Shown here one piece after another: positions 8,770 to 17,764 of a stretch of 64,000 bases of DNA. The stretch's first letter is position 1, and each line of letters starts with the position of its first letter. The translations under genes were made by a program, and so were the position numbers. The stretch comes from Roseiarcus sp963759955 (lineage in GTDB: Bacteria > Pseudomonadota > Alphaproteobacteria > Rhizobiales > Beijerinckiaceae). Location: NCBI GenBank assembly GCA_963759955.1, contig CAVXCA010000090.1:1-64000 (forward strand), in the 5' to 3' direction. Below the pieces are notes generated by a model. That model was not told the origin of the DNA, searched no databases, and saw only the letters and a list, made by a program, of their open reading frames with translations.

Positions 8770-8803
8770 CAAGGCTTGGGAATGTCCCAAGCCTTGTTTT
8801 TTT
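8770..8803. terminator. Strong intrinsic terminator, probably bidirectional, downstream of tgt
   Basis: A perfect 12-bp stem (CAAGGCTTGGGA, loop ATG, TCCCAAGCCTTG; 8770-8796) is followed on the plus strand by seven T residues. Read on the minus strand it lies 24 bp past the tgt stop, is preceded by the A run and followed by CTTTCTT, so it can end tgt transcription too. Confidence 0.85.
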
Positions 8804-8819
8804 GCGGATGGCTTGAATT

Positions 8820-9951
8820 CTAGGCGCGCGCCTTTTCGCCTTCCGCCCAGCCCGTCTTGACCTCGGCGATGAATTCGCCAAGTCGCCGCTCGGCGATCGC
8901 TCGGCGGGCGCCGGCCATCAAATCCTGGTAATAGGCGAGATTGATCGCCGTCAGCGCCATCATCGCGAGGATCTCTCCGGACTTGACGAGGTGGCGCCAG
9001 TAGGCCCGCGAATAGTCGCGCGCGGCCGCCGCCGCCGACAGCGGATCGATCGGCCTCGGATCGTCGGCGAAGCGCGCGTTGCGCAGATTGAGCCGTCCGT
9101 GCCGGGTGAAGACCATGCCGTGTCGTCCCGCCCTCGTCGGCATCACGCAATCGAACATGTCGACGCCGCGAGACAGGCTCTCGATGAGATCGTCGGGCGT
9201 GCCGACGCCCATGAGATAACGCGGTCGGTCGGTCGGCAAATGCGGCGCGACCGTTTCGAGCATTTCGAGCATTGCCGCTTGCGGTTCGCCGACCGCCAGG
9301 CCGCCGATCGCGTAGCCGTCGAATCCGAGCCCGACGAGTTCACGCGCGCTTTGCACCCGCAAATCCTTCTCGACGCCGCCCTGTACGATGCCGAATACCG
9401 CCCTGCCCGGCTCGGCGGCGAAGGCCGCCTTCGAGCGCTCCGCCCAGCGCAACGACAGGCGCATGGCGCGCTCGGCCTCCTCGCGCGAGCACGGCAAGCG
9501 CACGCATTCGTCGAACTGCATCTGAATGTCGGAACCGAGCAGATGTTGAATCTCCATCGCCCTTTCCGGCGTCAGCTCGTGCCGCGAGCCGTCGACGTGC
9601 GACTGAAAGACGACGCCGCGCTCGTCGAGCTTGCGCAGCTTGGAAAGGCTCATCACCTGAAAGCCGCCCGAAGTCGGTGAGGATCGGGTGAGGCCAGTTC
9701 ATGAACGTGTGAAGTCCGCCGAGCTTGGCGATCCGCTCCGCTCCCGGCGACAGCATCAAATGATAGGTGTTGGACAGCACGATGTCGGCGCCGAGCGCGC
9801 GCACCTGTTCGGGATACATCGCCTTGACCGTGGCGGCGGTGCCGACCGGCATGAAGGCGGGCGTGCGAATGACGCCGCGCGGGGTCGTGATGGCGCCCAT
9901 GCGGGCGGCGCCGTCGACGGCGTGGACGGAAAAGGAAAATTCGTCGCTCAT
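8820..9951 (-). CDS. tgt: tRNA-guanine transglycosylase, one frameshift
   Basis: Tgt swaps guanine-34 of target tRNAs for the queuine precursor preQ1. The first frame (from ATG 9951) gives MGAITTPRGVIRTPAFMPVG, ALGADIVLSNTYHLMLSPG and WPHPILTD; the second continues VMSLSKLRKLDERGVVFQSH with FGIVQGGVEKDLR, GYAIGGLAVGE, the catalytic Asp region LMGVGTPDDLIESL and FDCVMPTRAGRHG. The join needs removal of one T in GACTTCGGG near 9671, restoring the invariant DSGGFQVMS motif. Corrected length is 376 residues, the family norm. It follows queA on the same strand. The shift may be a basecalling artefact. Confidence 0.93.
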
Positions 9952-10028
9952 TTGGCCTTGCGCTTGGAGCCTTAGGGCGCCCTCGCCCGCTCCGGCACTC
10001 GAGCCCTAAGCACGCCTGAGACCGGGAA

Positions 10029-11123
10029 TCAAATGTCCCCGCGTCGATCGGGGCCCAGCAGCAGACACGCGTCGCCGTAGGAATAGAAGCGATAACCCGC
10101 CCGAATCGCGTGCGCATAGGCGCGGTGCATGGTCTCCAGACCGCTGAACGCCGCGACCAGCATGAACAGCGTCGAGCGCGGCAAATGGAAATTGGTCATG
10201 AGCGCGTCGACCGCGCGGAAGCGATAGCCGGGCGTAATGAAGATCGCGGTCTCGCCTTCGAACGGCCGGATCGCGCCGGCTTCGTCCGCCGCGCTTTCGA
10301 TCAGGCGCGCCGAGGTGGTGCCGACCGCGACGATCCGCCCGCCGCGCGCGCGCGCCGCGTTGAGCGCCGCTGCGGTCGTCGCGTCGACGCGTCCCCATTC
10401 GGCGTGCATTCGATGATCGCGCGTGTCGTCCGCCTTGACCGGCAGGAAAGTCCCCGCGCCGACGTGCAGGGTCACGCGATGGAGGGTCGCCCCGGCCGCT
10501 TCGATGCGCTCGAGCAGCGCCGGCGTGAAATGCAGACCGGCTGTCGGCGCCGCGACGGCGCCGGCTTCGCGTGCGAACACGGTCTGATAGTCCGCGCGGT
10601 CCGAGTCGCCGACGGCGCGGCGCGAGGCGATGTAGGGCGGCAACGGCGGCGCGCCGAGCCGCTCGATCGCTTCGTCGAGCGCCGCGCCGTGGAACGCGAA
10701 CACGAGCGTGACCTCGCCGGCTTCGCCCTTCGCCTCGACCTCGGCGTCGAGCGCGCCGAGAAGGCACGCTGCGCTTTCGCTCGCCTCGCCGAAGCGGATG
10801 CGCTCGCCGACCCTCAGCTTCTTGGCCGGGCGCACGAGCGCGCGCCATCGGCTCCCGTCGAGCCGCTCGATCAAGGTCGCCTCGATATGGGCGACTGCCT
10901 CGCCGCGCACGCGAACGCCGTCGAGCCGCGCCGCGATCACCCGCGTGTCGTTGACGACCAGCGCGTCGCCTGGGCGAAGAAAATCCGGCAGGTCGCCGAC
11001 GCGGCGGTCCTCGAGCGCTCCGTCCGGCGCGACCACCAGCATGCGCGCCGCTTCGCGTGGGCTAACGGGCTCGAGCGCGATGCGCTCGGGCGGCAGATCG
11101 AAATCGAACAGATCGACGCGCAT
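10029..11123 (-). CDS. queA: S-adenosylmethionine:tRNA ribosyltransferase-isomerase
   Basis: QueA transfers and isomerises the ribosyl group of SAM onto preQ1-tRNA, giving epoxyqueuosine. The 364-residue product has family motifs: MRVDLFDFDLPPERIALEP at the N-terminus, GDALVVNDTRVIAARL, PPLPPYIASR, the AAPTAGLHFTPALLERI block near residue 185, LHVGAGTFLPVKADDTRDH and FHLPRSTLFMLVAAFSG. It lies between tgt (77 bp downstream) and the cyclophilin genes on the same strand, the usual alphaproteobacterial cluster. Confidence 0.96.
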   Translation of the reverse strand: MRVDLFDFDLPPERIALEPVSPREAARMLVVAPDGALEDRRVGDLPDFLRPGDALVVNDTRVIAARLDGVRVRGEAVAHIEATLIERLDGSRWRALVRPAKKLRVGERIRFGEASESAACLLGALDAEVEAKGEAGEVTLVFAFHGAALDEAIERLGAPPLPPYIASRRAVGDSDRADYQTVFAREAGAVAAPTAGLHFTPALLERIEAAGATLHRVTLHVGAGTFLPVKADDTRDHRMHAEWGRVDATTAAALNAARARGGRIVAVGTTSARLIESAADEAGAIRPFEGETAIFITPGYRFRAVDALMTNFHLPRSTLFMLVAAFSGLETMHRAYAHAIRAGYRFYSYGDACLLLGPDRRGDI

Positions 11124-11165
11124 CTTAAGTGCCGCTCGGGCCGAGCGCGCCCGCGGGCCCCGCCC

Positions 11166-11621
11166 TCAGCTCAGCGTCGCTTTGATGATCTTGTCGGGGT
11201 CGCGCACGGGCTCGCCGCGCTTGATCTTGTCGACGTTCTCCATGCCGGAGACGACCTTGCCCCACACCGTGTATTGACGGTCGAGAAAGCGCGCGTCGTC
11301 GAAGCAGATGAAGAACTGCGAATTGGCGGAATTCGGGTTGCTGGCTCGCGCCATCGACACCGTGCCGCGCACGTGCGGTTCGGCGTTGAATTCAGCCTTG
11401 AGGTCGGGATATTGCGAGCCGCCGGTCCCGGTCCCGTGCGGGCAGCCGGTCTGCGCCATGAAGCCCTCGATGACGCGGTGAAAGACGACCCCGTCGTAGA
11501 AGCCTTCCTTCACCAGCCGCTTGATGTGCGCGACGTGGCCGGGCGCGATCGCCGGGTTCATCTCGATGACGACCGGGCCTTTGGTGGTCTCGAGCGTCAG
11601 CGTGTTTCCGGGGGTGCTCAA
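11166..11621 (-). CDS. ppiB: Cyclophilin-type peptidyl-prolyl isomerase, cytoplasmic
   Basis: A 151-residue single-domain cyclophilin without signal peptide. Signature residues are FYDGVVFHRVIEGFMAQTGC (active-site Phe-His-Arg), GTGGSQYPDLKAEFN, and MARASNPNSANSQFFICF with the Gln-Phe-Phe binding pocket. It catalyses cis-trans isomerisation of prolyl bonds in the cytosol. It is 34 bp downstream of a second, exported cyclophilin of similar sequence, suggesting an old duplication; both precede queA. Confidence 0.94.
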   Translation of the reverse strand: MSTPGNTLTLETTKGPVVIEMNPAIAPGHVAHIKRLVKEGFYDGVVFHRVIEGFMAQTGCPHGTGTGGSQYPDLKAEFNAEPHVRGTVSMARASNPNSANSQFFICFDDARFLDRQYTVWGKVVSGMENVDKIKRGEPVRDPDKIIKATLS

Positions 11622-11655
11622 ATCTGCGCTCCTCTGCGCTTAAGGGATCGGGACG

Positions 11656-12285
11656 TCAGTCCTGGTTGGACGGGGCGTCGGTGGGTTCGGCCGCCGGCGC
11701 GTCGGGCGCGGAGGTCGCCTTCGGCTTCGGCTGCGCTTTGGCGTCCGAGGCGAGGCGCAGCGTGATGATCTTGTCGGGATTCTCGACCGCGCCGTTGTTT
11801 TCCTGGGCTCCCGCCTTGATCTTGTCGACGACGTCCATTCCGGAGACGACCTCGCCAAATACCGTGTATTGGCCGTCGAGGAACGAAGAGTCGGCGAGGC
11901 AGATGAAGAACTGCGAATTGGCCGAGTTCGGATCGCTCGCGCGCGCCATGCCCAGCGTGCCGCGCTTGAACGGCGCGGACGAAAACTCGGCCTTCAGATC
12001 GGGAAGATCCGAACCGCCCGACCCGGTGCCGGTAGGATCGCCGGTCTGGGCCATGAAGCCGGGAATGACGCGATGGAAGACGATGCCGTCGTAGAACTTG
12101 CGCTTCACCAGCGTCTTGATCTGCGCGACGTGCTTGGGCGCCAGATCGGGCCTGAGGCGGATGACGACCTTGCCGTGCTTGGTGGTCAGGATCAGCGTGT
12201 TCTGCTTGTCGTCGTCGGCCAGCGCGGCGCCGGCGGCGGCGATGAGCGGAAACGCGAGAACGGCGCGGCGGCTGAACAACAGCAT
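11656..12285 (-). CDS. Cyclophilin-type peptidyl-prolyl isomerase, exported
   Basis: The 209-residue product begins with a signal peptide (MLLFSRRAVLAFPLIAAAGA, cleavage likely after ALA), then a full cyclophilin domain: FYDGIVFHRVIPGFMAQTGD and MARASDPNSANSQFFICLAD. A low-complexity Pro/Ala/Lys-rich tail of about 30 residues (QPKPKATSAPDAPAAEP) follows. It is expected to fold proteins in the periplasm. It is first of the ppi-ppi-queA-tgt cluster. Confidence 0.92.
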   Translation of the reverse strand: MLLFSRRAVLAFPLIAAAGAALADDDKQNTLILTTKHGKVVIRLRPDLAPKHVAQIKTLVKRKFYDGIVFHRVIPGFMAQTGDPTGTGSGGSDLPDLKAEFSSAPFKRGTLGMARASDPNSANSQFFICLADSSFLDGQYTVFGEVVSGMDVVDKIKAGAQENNGAVENPDKIITLRLASDAKAQPKPKATSAPDAPAAEPTDAPSNQD

Positions 12286-12465
12286 GCGGACCTCGTGAAA
12301 GCGGCGGGATCGCCAGGGCGCGGCTTGATAGCACGCACGCGCGGCAAAGCAAGGGCGGCGGCGCGCGTTCGCCCCACTGCAAATTCACTTGCGGATCGCT
12401 CCGCGCTCATGACCGTCCTCGGCTCCGATCCGCGGACGGCCATGATGGGCTGAACGGAAACGCCC

Positions 12466-13833
12466 CTACTCCGCGGCCACCGCCGGCAGTTGCGCGAGCG
12501 AAGCCTCCAACGCGGCGTGATCGTAATCCTGATCGAGCAGCTTGCCGGCGAAATAGTCGGTGTAGGCCTGCATGTCGAAATGGCCATGGCCGGAGAGGTT
12601 GAACAGAATTGTCGGCGACTTGCCTTCCTCGCGCGCCTTCAGCGCTTCGTCGATCGCCGCGCGCACCGCGTGGGTCGACTCGGGCGCGGGAACGATCCCT
12701 TCGGCGCGCGCAAACATCACGCCCGCTTCGAAGCACGGGTTCTGATGATAGGCGCGCGCTTCGATGAGGCCGAGTTCCTTGCAGTGGCTGACCAACGGCG
12801 ACATTCCGTGGTAGCGTAGGCCGCCAGCGTGGAACCCAGGCGGAATGAAGGTCGAGCCGAGGGTGTGCATCTTGACCAGGGGCGTCAGATGGCCGGTGTC
12901 GCCGAAGTCGAACGCGTATCGCCCGCGCGTCAGCGACGGACAGGCGGCGGGCTCGACCGCGATGACGCGCACGTCGCGCTTTTCGCGCAGCTTCTTGCCG
13001 AGGAACGGGAACGCGATGCCGGCGAAATTCGAGCCGCCGCCCGCGCAGCCGATGACGATGTCGGGATAGGCGTTCGCCGCCTCCATCTGCTCGATCGCCT
13101 CGATGCCGATCACTGTCTGGTGGAGAAGAACGTGGTTGAGCACGCTGCCGAGCGCGTATTTGGTGTCGGCGTTCTTGGCAGCCACTTCCACCGCCTCGGA
13201 AATCGCGATGCCGAGGCTGCCAGGAGAATCCGGGCTGGCCGCGAGAATGGCGCGACCCGATTCCGTCTCCATGCTCGGGCTTGCCACGCATTGCGCGCCG
13301 TAGGTCTCCATCAGCGCCCGCCGATAGGGCTTCTGTTGGTAGGAGACCTTGACCATGTAGACTTTCACCTCGAGGCCGAACAGCGCGCCGGCGAAGGCGA
13401 GCGAAGAGCCCCACTGCCCCGCGCCGGTTTCGGTCGACAGCTTCGTCACGCCCTGCTGCTTGTTGTAGAAGGCCTGGGCGACGGCGGTGTTGGGCTTGTG
13501 GCTGCCCGCCGGGCTGACGCCTTCGTATTTGTAAAAGATGCGCGCCGTCGTGCCGAGCTTCTGTTCCAGGCGCCGCGCGCGATAGAGCGGCGTCGGCCGC
13601 CACAGCCGGTAGATTTCGCGCACCGGGTCGGGAATTTCGATCGTGCGCTCGGTGCTGACCTCCTGGCCGATGAGCGCCATCGGGAACAGCGGCGACAAGT
13701 CGTCTGGCCCGATCGGCTTGCCGGTGCCAGGGTGCAGCGCCGGCGGCGGCGGCGCCGGCAAATCCGCCACGATATTGTACCAGGCGCGCGGAATGCGCTC
13801 TTCGCTCATCTGATACTTGACGCTTTCACTCAT
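12466..13833 (-). CDS. TrpB2-type PLP-dependent tryptophan synthase beta-like protein
   Basis: A 455-residue PLP enzyme of the TrpB2 (TrpB-like) branch rather than canonical TrpB1. The PLP lysine is in EGVSPAGSHKPNTAVAQAFY; other blocks are TETGAGQWGSSLAFAG, the phosphate-binding glycine loop VIGCAGGGSNFAGIAFPF, and LLFN-type end replaced by ILFNLSGHGHFDMQAY. The start is ATG 13833 with a strong AGGGGGAA ribosome site; the longer upstream frame has no support. No trpA is adjacent. TrpB2 proteins can make tryptophan from indole and serine and are thought to scavenge indole. Confidence 0.93.
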   Translation of the reverse strand: MSESVKYQMSEERIPRAWYNIVADLPAPPPPALHPGTGKPIGPDDLSPLFPMALIGQEVSTERTIEIPDPVREIYRLWRPTPLYRARRLEQKLGTTARIFYKYEGVSPAGSHKPNTAVAQAFYNKQQGVTKLSTETGAGQWGSSLAFAGALFGLEVKVYMVKVSYQQKPYRRALMETYGAQCVASPSMETESGRAILAASPDSPGSLGIAISEAVEVAAKNADTKYALGSVLNHVLLHQTVIGIEAIEQMEAANAYPDIVIGCAGGGSNFAGIAFPFLGKKLREKRDVRVIAVEPAACPSLTRGRYAFDFGDTGHLTPLVKMHTLGSTFIPPGFHAGGLRYHGMSPLVSHCKELGLIEARAYHQNPCFEAGVMFARAEGIVPAPESTHAVRAAIDEALKAREEGKSPTILFNLSGHGHFDMQAYTDYFAGKLLDQDYDHAALEASLAQLPAVAAE

Positions 13834-14012
13834 ACTTTCCCCCTCGCCTAGTCCCGCGGACGCTCGCGAATGCGCGAGGCTAGCATGAACCGGCGAGCTT
13901 GTTGAACTAGCAAATCGGCTGCGACCCCGCGCCGCGGCAGCGCTCTTGACGACGGCGGCCCCGCCGCGCAATCAGGCGCCGACGGCTTCGAGCCGAGGGG
14001 ACCGCCGGACCG

Positions 14013-14879
14013 ATGAGCCGTTTCGCACGCGTGCGCTATATTGTCGAATACGTGGTGTTTGCGTTGACCGCCGCGCTGATCAGGGCGCTGCCGTTGGAAA
14101 CCGCTTCGCGTTGGTCGGGTCTGGGCTGGCGCGCCGTTGCTCCGCATTTGCGACGCCACCAGCGCGCGCTCGACAATCTCGCCCTTGCTCTGCCCGAGAC
14201 GAGCGTGGCCGAGCGCCAGCGCATCGCTCTGGCGATGTGGGACAATCTCGGCCGCACCTTCGCCGAGTTCTTCCATCTGCGCCAAATTGACGCGGAAGGG
14301 CGGGTGGTCATGGAGACGGCCGACAGCCTCCGAGCGATCGTCCGCGCCGGTCCTTTCGTCGTCTGCGGCCTGCACATGGGCAATTGGGAGTTGCTGCCGG
14401 TCGCGGGCATGCAGCTCGGCATGAAGCTGGCGGGCGTCTATCAAACACTGACCAATCCACTGGTCGATCGCGCCATCTACCAAATGCGCGCGCCGCTGTT
14501 TCCAAGCGGCCTGATGGACAAGTCGCCGGCGACAGCGCGCGCTTTGCTCCGCCTGGCGCGCGACGGCGGCTCTCTCGCCTTTCTGGCGGACCTGCGCGAG
14601 GGGCGCGGCGTCGAAACGCCGTTCTTCGGCCGGCCCGCCCGTTCGAACCCGTTTCCGGCGCTGATCGCGCGCACGACCGGCCTGCCGCTCTATGCAGCTC
14701 GCCTCTTGCGCTTGCCCGACGCGCATTTCTCCCTCCGCATCGAGCCCGTCGAGGTTCCCAAGACGAACGATCGCAATGCCGACGTCCAGGCCGCGACGGC
14801 GGCGCTGCAGGCCCGCTTTGAAGAGTTCATCCGCGAGGCGCCCGAACAATGGATGTGGGCGCATCGCCGTTGGGATTGA
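14013..14879 (+). CDS. LpxL/HtrB-type lipid A lauroyl (acyl) transferase
   Basis: The 288-residue product has an N-terminal hydrophobic region and the lysophospholipid acyltransferase motif GLHMGNWELLPVAG (His-x4-Glu), followed by VYQTLTNPLVDRAIYQMR and FLADLREGRGVETPFFGRPA. It ends with EQWMWAHRRWD, the typical end of lipid A biosynthesis acyltransferases. It acts at the inner membrane adding secondary acyl chains to lipid A. It is divergent from trpB2 and 67 bp upstream of the exonuclease III gene. Confidence 0.9.
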   Translation: MSRFARVRYIVEYVVFALTAALIRALPLETASRWSGLGWRAVAPHLRRHQRALDNLALALPETSVAERQRIALAMWDNLGRTFAEFFHLRQIDAEGRVVMETADSLRAIVRAGPFVVCGLHMGNWELLPVAGMQLGMKLAGVYQTLTNPLVDRAIYQMRAPLFPSGLMDKSPATARALLRLARDGGSLAFLADLREGRGVETPFFGRPARSNPFPALIARTTGLPLYAARLLRLPDAHFSLRIEPVEVPKTNDRNADVQAATAALQARFEEFIREAPEQWMWAHRRWD

Positions 14880-14946
14880 GGCGCCCGATTTCCGCCGGCG
14901 GGCGAACCGTGCGAGACTGGCGGCGTTCAGCGCAAGGGAGCCGCCT

Positions 14947-15729
14947 CTGATCATCGCCACCTGGAACGTCAATTCGGTCCGCCAGCGCCTGCCTCATCTC
15001 CTCGACTATCTCAAGGAGAAGAGCCCGGACGCGCTGTGCCTGCAGGAAATCAAGTGCCTCGACGAAGCGTTTCCGCGCGCCGAGGTCGAGGACCTCGGCT
15101 ACAACGTCGCCACCCACGGTCAGAAGACCTTCAACGGCGTCGCCATCCTCGCCAAGCGGCCGATCGAGGTCACGCGCGGTCTGCCGGGCGATCCCCATGA
15201 CGAGCAGGCGCGCTATATCGAAGCGGTGATCCCGACTGAGCGCGGCGCCGTGCGCCTGGCCAGCGTCTATCTGCCCAACGGCAATCCCGCGCCGGGCGAA
15301 AAGTACGCGTACAAGCTCGCGTTCATGGACCGGCTGATCCGCCACGCGCACGAACTGCTGACATTCGAAGAGCCGCTCGCGCTGGCCGGCGATTTCAACG
15401 TCATTCCCGAGCCGCGCGACGCCGCCCATCCCGAGCTGTGGGCGAAGGACGCGCTGTTCCTGCCGCCAACGCGCGCCAAGTTCCGCGAGCTGTTGGCGCT
15501 CGGCTTCGTCGACGCGCTACGCGCGACGAGCGACGAAGCCGGCCTCTACACCTTCTGGGACTATCAGGCGGGCGCCTGGCAGAGGAACAACGGCATCCGC
15601 ATCGACCACGTCCTGCTTTCGCCGCAGGCGGCCGATCGGCTGGGCTCGGTCGAGATCGACAAGGACATGCGCGGCCGGGAAAAGGCCTCCGACCACGTTC
15701 CGCTGCGCATCGAACTCAAGGACGCGTGA
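14947..15729 (+). CDS. xthA: Exodeoxyribonuclease III, apparent CTG start
   Basis: Exonuclease III repairs abasic sites and 3' blocked ends. The 260-residue protein shows IIATWNVNSVRQRLPHLLDY, LCLQEIKCLDEAFP (catalytic Glu), ASVYLPNGNPAPGEKYAYK, LAGDFNVIPEPRDA, and RIDHVLLSPQ / KASDHVPLRIEL (Asp-His pair). The expected start Met aligns exactly with a CTG at 14947, placed six bases after a good AAGGGAG site (14934-14940). No ATG, GTG or TTG exists in frame between that site and the body. CTG is either a rare real start or a changed base. Confidence 0.93.
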   Translation: MIIATWNVNSVRQRLPHLLDYLKEKSPDALCLQEIKCLDEAFPRAEVEDLGYNVATHGQKTFNGVAILAKRPIEVTRGLPGDPHDEQARYIEAVIPTERGAVRLASVYLPNGNPAPGEKYAYKLAFMDRLIRHAHELLTFEEPLALAGDFNVIPEPRDAAHPELWAKDALFLPPTRAKFRELLALGFVDALRATSDEAGLYTFWDYQAGAWQRNNGIRIDHVLLSPQAADRLGSVEIDKDMRGREKASDHVPLRIELKDA

Positions 15730-15735
15730 AGCGCG

Positions 15736-16368
15736 TCATGGCCGCCGCGCGACGGCCCGGATCACCGCGCTCGCGCCGACATGCAGCGCCCCCTCGTCGA
15801 AATCGGCGTCGGCCTCGGTCAGTTCGATGACGTCGAGCGCGGCGAAATCCGCCATGAGGTCGTCGACCGCATAGAGCAGTTCGCGCACGCGCGGGCCGCC
15901 GCGCGCGCCGGCGGCCTGACGCATGAGCTGCTCGGGCCGGAACGCTTCGAGGATGACGAGCCCGCCGGGCTTCAATGCGCTCAGAACCTTGGCGTGCAGC
16001 GCGCGCCGCTCGTCGGCGACGAGATGCAAGAAGATCAGCGCGACGAGGTCGTAAGCCTGGCGCGGCCACTCCCAGCGGAGCGCGTCGGCCTGGACGGCGT
16101 TGAGCGCGACGCCGCGCGCCTGCGCAAGCCGGCGCGCCTTGGCGACGCCGTGCTGGGAAAGATCGAGCGTATCGACGATCAGCCCCTGTTCGGCGAGCCA
16201 GACGCCATTGCGCCCTTCCCCGTCGCCCGGCACGAGCGCGCGCATCCCGGCTTTGAGCCGCGCCCGCTGGCTCTTGAGAAAAGCGTTGGCCGTCTCGCCG
16301 TAGGCGTAGCCCTCGCGGGCGTAGCGCTCGTCCCACATCGCCGCCGGGTCGATCCGCGTTTCGCTCAT
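15736..16368 (-). CDS. Class I SAM-dependent methyltransferase
   Basis: The 210-residue product has a SAM-binding motif ALVPGDGEGRNGVWLAEQGL, followed by VDTLDLSQHGVAKARRLA and a post-I acidic residue, then YDLVALIFLHLVADERRALH. The Gly-Asp-Gly-Glu-Gly-Arg-Asn pattern is shared with TehB/thiopurine-type small-molecule methyltransferases. Substrate is unknown. It is convergent with xthA, the two genes ending six bases apart. Confidence 0.82.
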   Translation of the reverse strand: MSETRIDPAAMWDERYAREGYAYGETANAFLKSQRARLKAGMRALVPGDGEGRNGVWLAEQGLIVDTLDLSQHGVAKARRLAQARGVALNAVQADALRWEWPRQAYDLVALIFLHLVADERRALHAKVLSALKPGGLVILEAFRPEQLMRQAAGARGGPRVRELLYAVDDLMADFAALDVIELTEADADFDEGALHVGASAVIRAVARRP

Positions 16369-16535
16369 CGCTCATAACCCCGCTTCAAGCTCGGCGCGCA
16401 TCATGCAAACCTTTCGCCGCGCCGCAAGCCTTGACCGCGGCCCGCGCCAGTGTCCTGTTGGCGTCCCAAGCGCCGCGCCGACTGAGGCCGAGTGAACAGC
16501 CACCGTCGCTCGAGACGACGAAATGGGGGAATTTC

Positions 16536-17093
16536 ATGACAGTTCGGCGGCGCTTGGCGCTTCTTTCCGCTCTCGCCTTGGCCGGATGCGTCTCCAGCAA
16601 AGACGAGCCCTTCCCGCTCGACGACGGCGACGGGATTTCGGCCGCGACGGGCGCCTATGTCTGTGATTCCTACGACGCCAAAGGCAAGAAGGTCGACGCC
16701 GCGCAGCCAGGGCGGCTCATTTCGCTTCGCCGAAACAAGAAGACCCAATTCGTGTTCGTCGACGCCAAGACGCTGTCCGCAGAGCCGTTCACGCTTCATC
16801 GGGCGAACGGAAATTTCGCCATCGTCGCCGTGGCGCATTCGGATGGCGCGGGCGAAGACCTCTATGTCGCCGAGTTTCGAAATGGCAATACGGAATTCCG
16901 CCTCTACGACGAAAGCGACGATCTCCAGGACCGCGCGCAGACCCTCGCGCACGAGCGCGGCGTAACCTTTTCACACAATCAGTTTTCCAACGATCTTGCC
17001 GGCCCCGTGGACGCGCAAAAGGCCTTCATGATCGAACTGGCGTCGGACCTGAAAGGCTGGAGAATGTCCGCCGATTGCCGGGCGAGGCCGTGA
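16536..17093 (+). CDS. Hypothetical outer-membrane-type lipoprotein
   Basis: The 185-residue product starts at ATG 16536 after GGGGGAATTTC. MTVRRRLALLSALALAGC is a clear lipoprotein signal with lipobox LALAGC; mature protein begins at Cys18. The rest is soluble and contains two further Cys (Cys near residues 46 and 181) that could pair. No domain recognised. It has a lone position between the methyltransferase and a remnant gene on the opposite strand. Confidence 0.75.
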   Translation: MTVRRRLALLSALALAGCVSSKDEPFPLDDGDGISAATGAYVCDSYDAKGKKVDAAQPGRLISLRRNKKTQFVFVDAKTLSAEPFTLHRANGNFAIVAVAHSDGAGEDLYVAEFRNGNTEFRLYDESDDLQDRAQTLAHERGVTFSHNQFSNDLAGPVDAQKAFMIELASDLKGWRMSADCRARP

Positions 17094-17304
17094 GAATCCA
17101 ATCCACATGAAGCGTTCGATCCTCCCACAATGCTATCCGGCGCCGATGATCCGCCCGGCCATTTCGCAGGTAGAGCAGTCATGCGGACGACGACGTCCGA
17201 CTTCACGGTCCGTGTCAATCGGATACCGGGAAGATCAATTTGGTCCGGCAGGGAGGATACAGCGCGCACATTTTCGGCCAGATGATAGCCAAGGTCGCTC
17301 ACTC

Positions 17305-17715
17305 CTAGGCCGTTGCCGAGCTCGGACTGGAGGAATTTACGCCTATGTTGCCCGACGTCGTCCGAGGCAAACGGACTGCACCTCCGGCGCAGTTCGTTGG
17401 AGGCGCCTTCGGCTTTTCTCCGATCTGGAAATGCCGGACTATCTCATCGTTGTCGACGAGGATGTCAGGCGCCGCTGCCTCCAACGACTGACGTTCCGTA
17501 GGAAGCGCCCAAAGACATGTTAGGTGGTATTCTTCCTGATAGCCTCCGAGGAAGGCCCACTCTGGATCGTCTGTCGGATCAAGCTGTTCCACTTTCCAGC
17601 TAAGCGCTTCAGCAAGGCTTTCTATCGCCTTGTCGCTCGCCTCCGGCTCAGAAATACGTTCGATTTCGATAGGCGCGCCCGCCGCTCCCAGGCCACATTG
17701 GAAGCGACAGCGGAA
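17305..17715 (-). pseudogene. Remnant or frameshifted gene of unknown family
   Basis: The minus-strand frame is open from 17715 to the stop at 17305 and reads like protein: IEIERISEPEASDKAIESLA, EALSWKVEQLDPTDDPEWAF, LGGYQEEYHLTCLWALPTER, PDILVDNDEIVRHFQIGEKP. No ATG exists in this frame; the first usual start is GTG at 17592, well inside the coherent stretch, so the 5' part is missing or shifted. Another minus-strand frame (16979-17302) has more protein-like text downstream. Third-position GC is markedly lower than in neighbours, a hint of foreign origin or decay. Not recognised as a known family with confidence. Confidence 0.5.
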
Positions 17716-17764
17716 TCATGCCCTCCGGGGTCGTTGTTTGTAACGTGCGCACTCCCCTCTTGCG

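Larger units (their letters stand above)
8382..8819. other. Intergenic between eno and tgt
   Basis: This 438-bp stretch has no supported protein gene. It must hold the minus-strand eno promoter. It also holds a sigma70-like plus-strand promoter candidate (8580-8608) and a strong hairpin terminator (8770-8803) that would bound a short plus-strand transcript of roughly 190 nucleotides. Its A/T content around 8540-8635 is clearly above the flanks. Confidence 0.6.

Noticed and set aside
8553..8816. An 87-codon plus-strand gene between eno and tgt
   Set aside because: It runs through the terminator hairpin and has no recognisable start site or domain.
12466..13971. TrpB2 starting at 13971
   Set aside because: The extra 46 residues are low-complexity, and ATG 13833 has a strong ribosome site and the family N-terminus.
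16979..17302. A separate minus-strand gene overlapping the lipoprotein gene
   Set aside because: It overlaps the well-supported lipoprotein gene and looks like the shifted tail of the remnant at 17305-17715.
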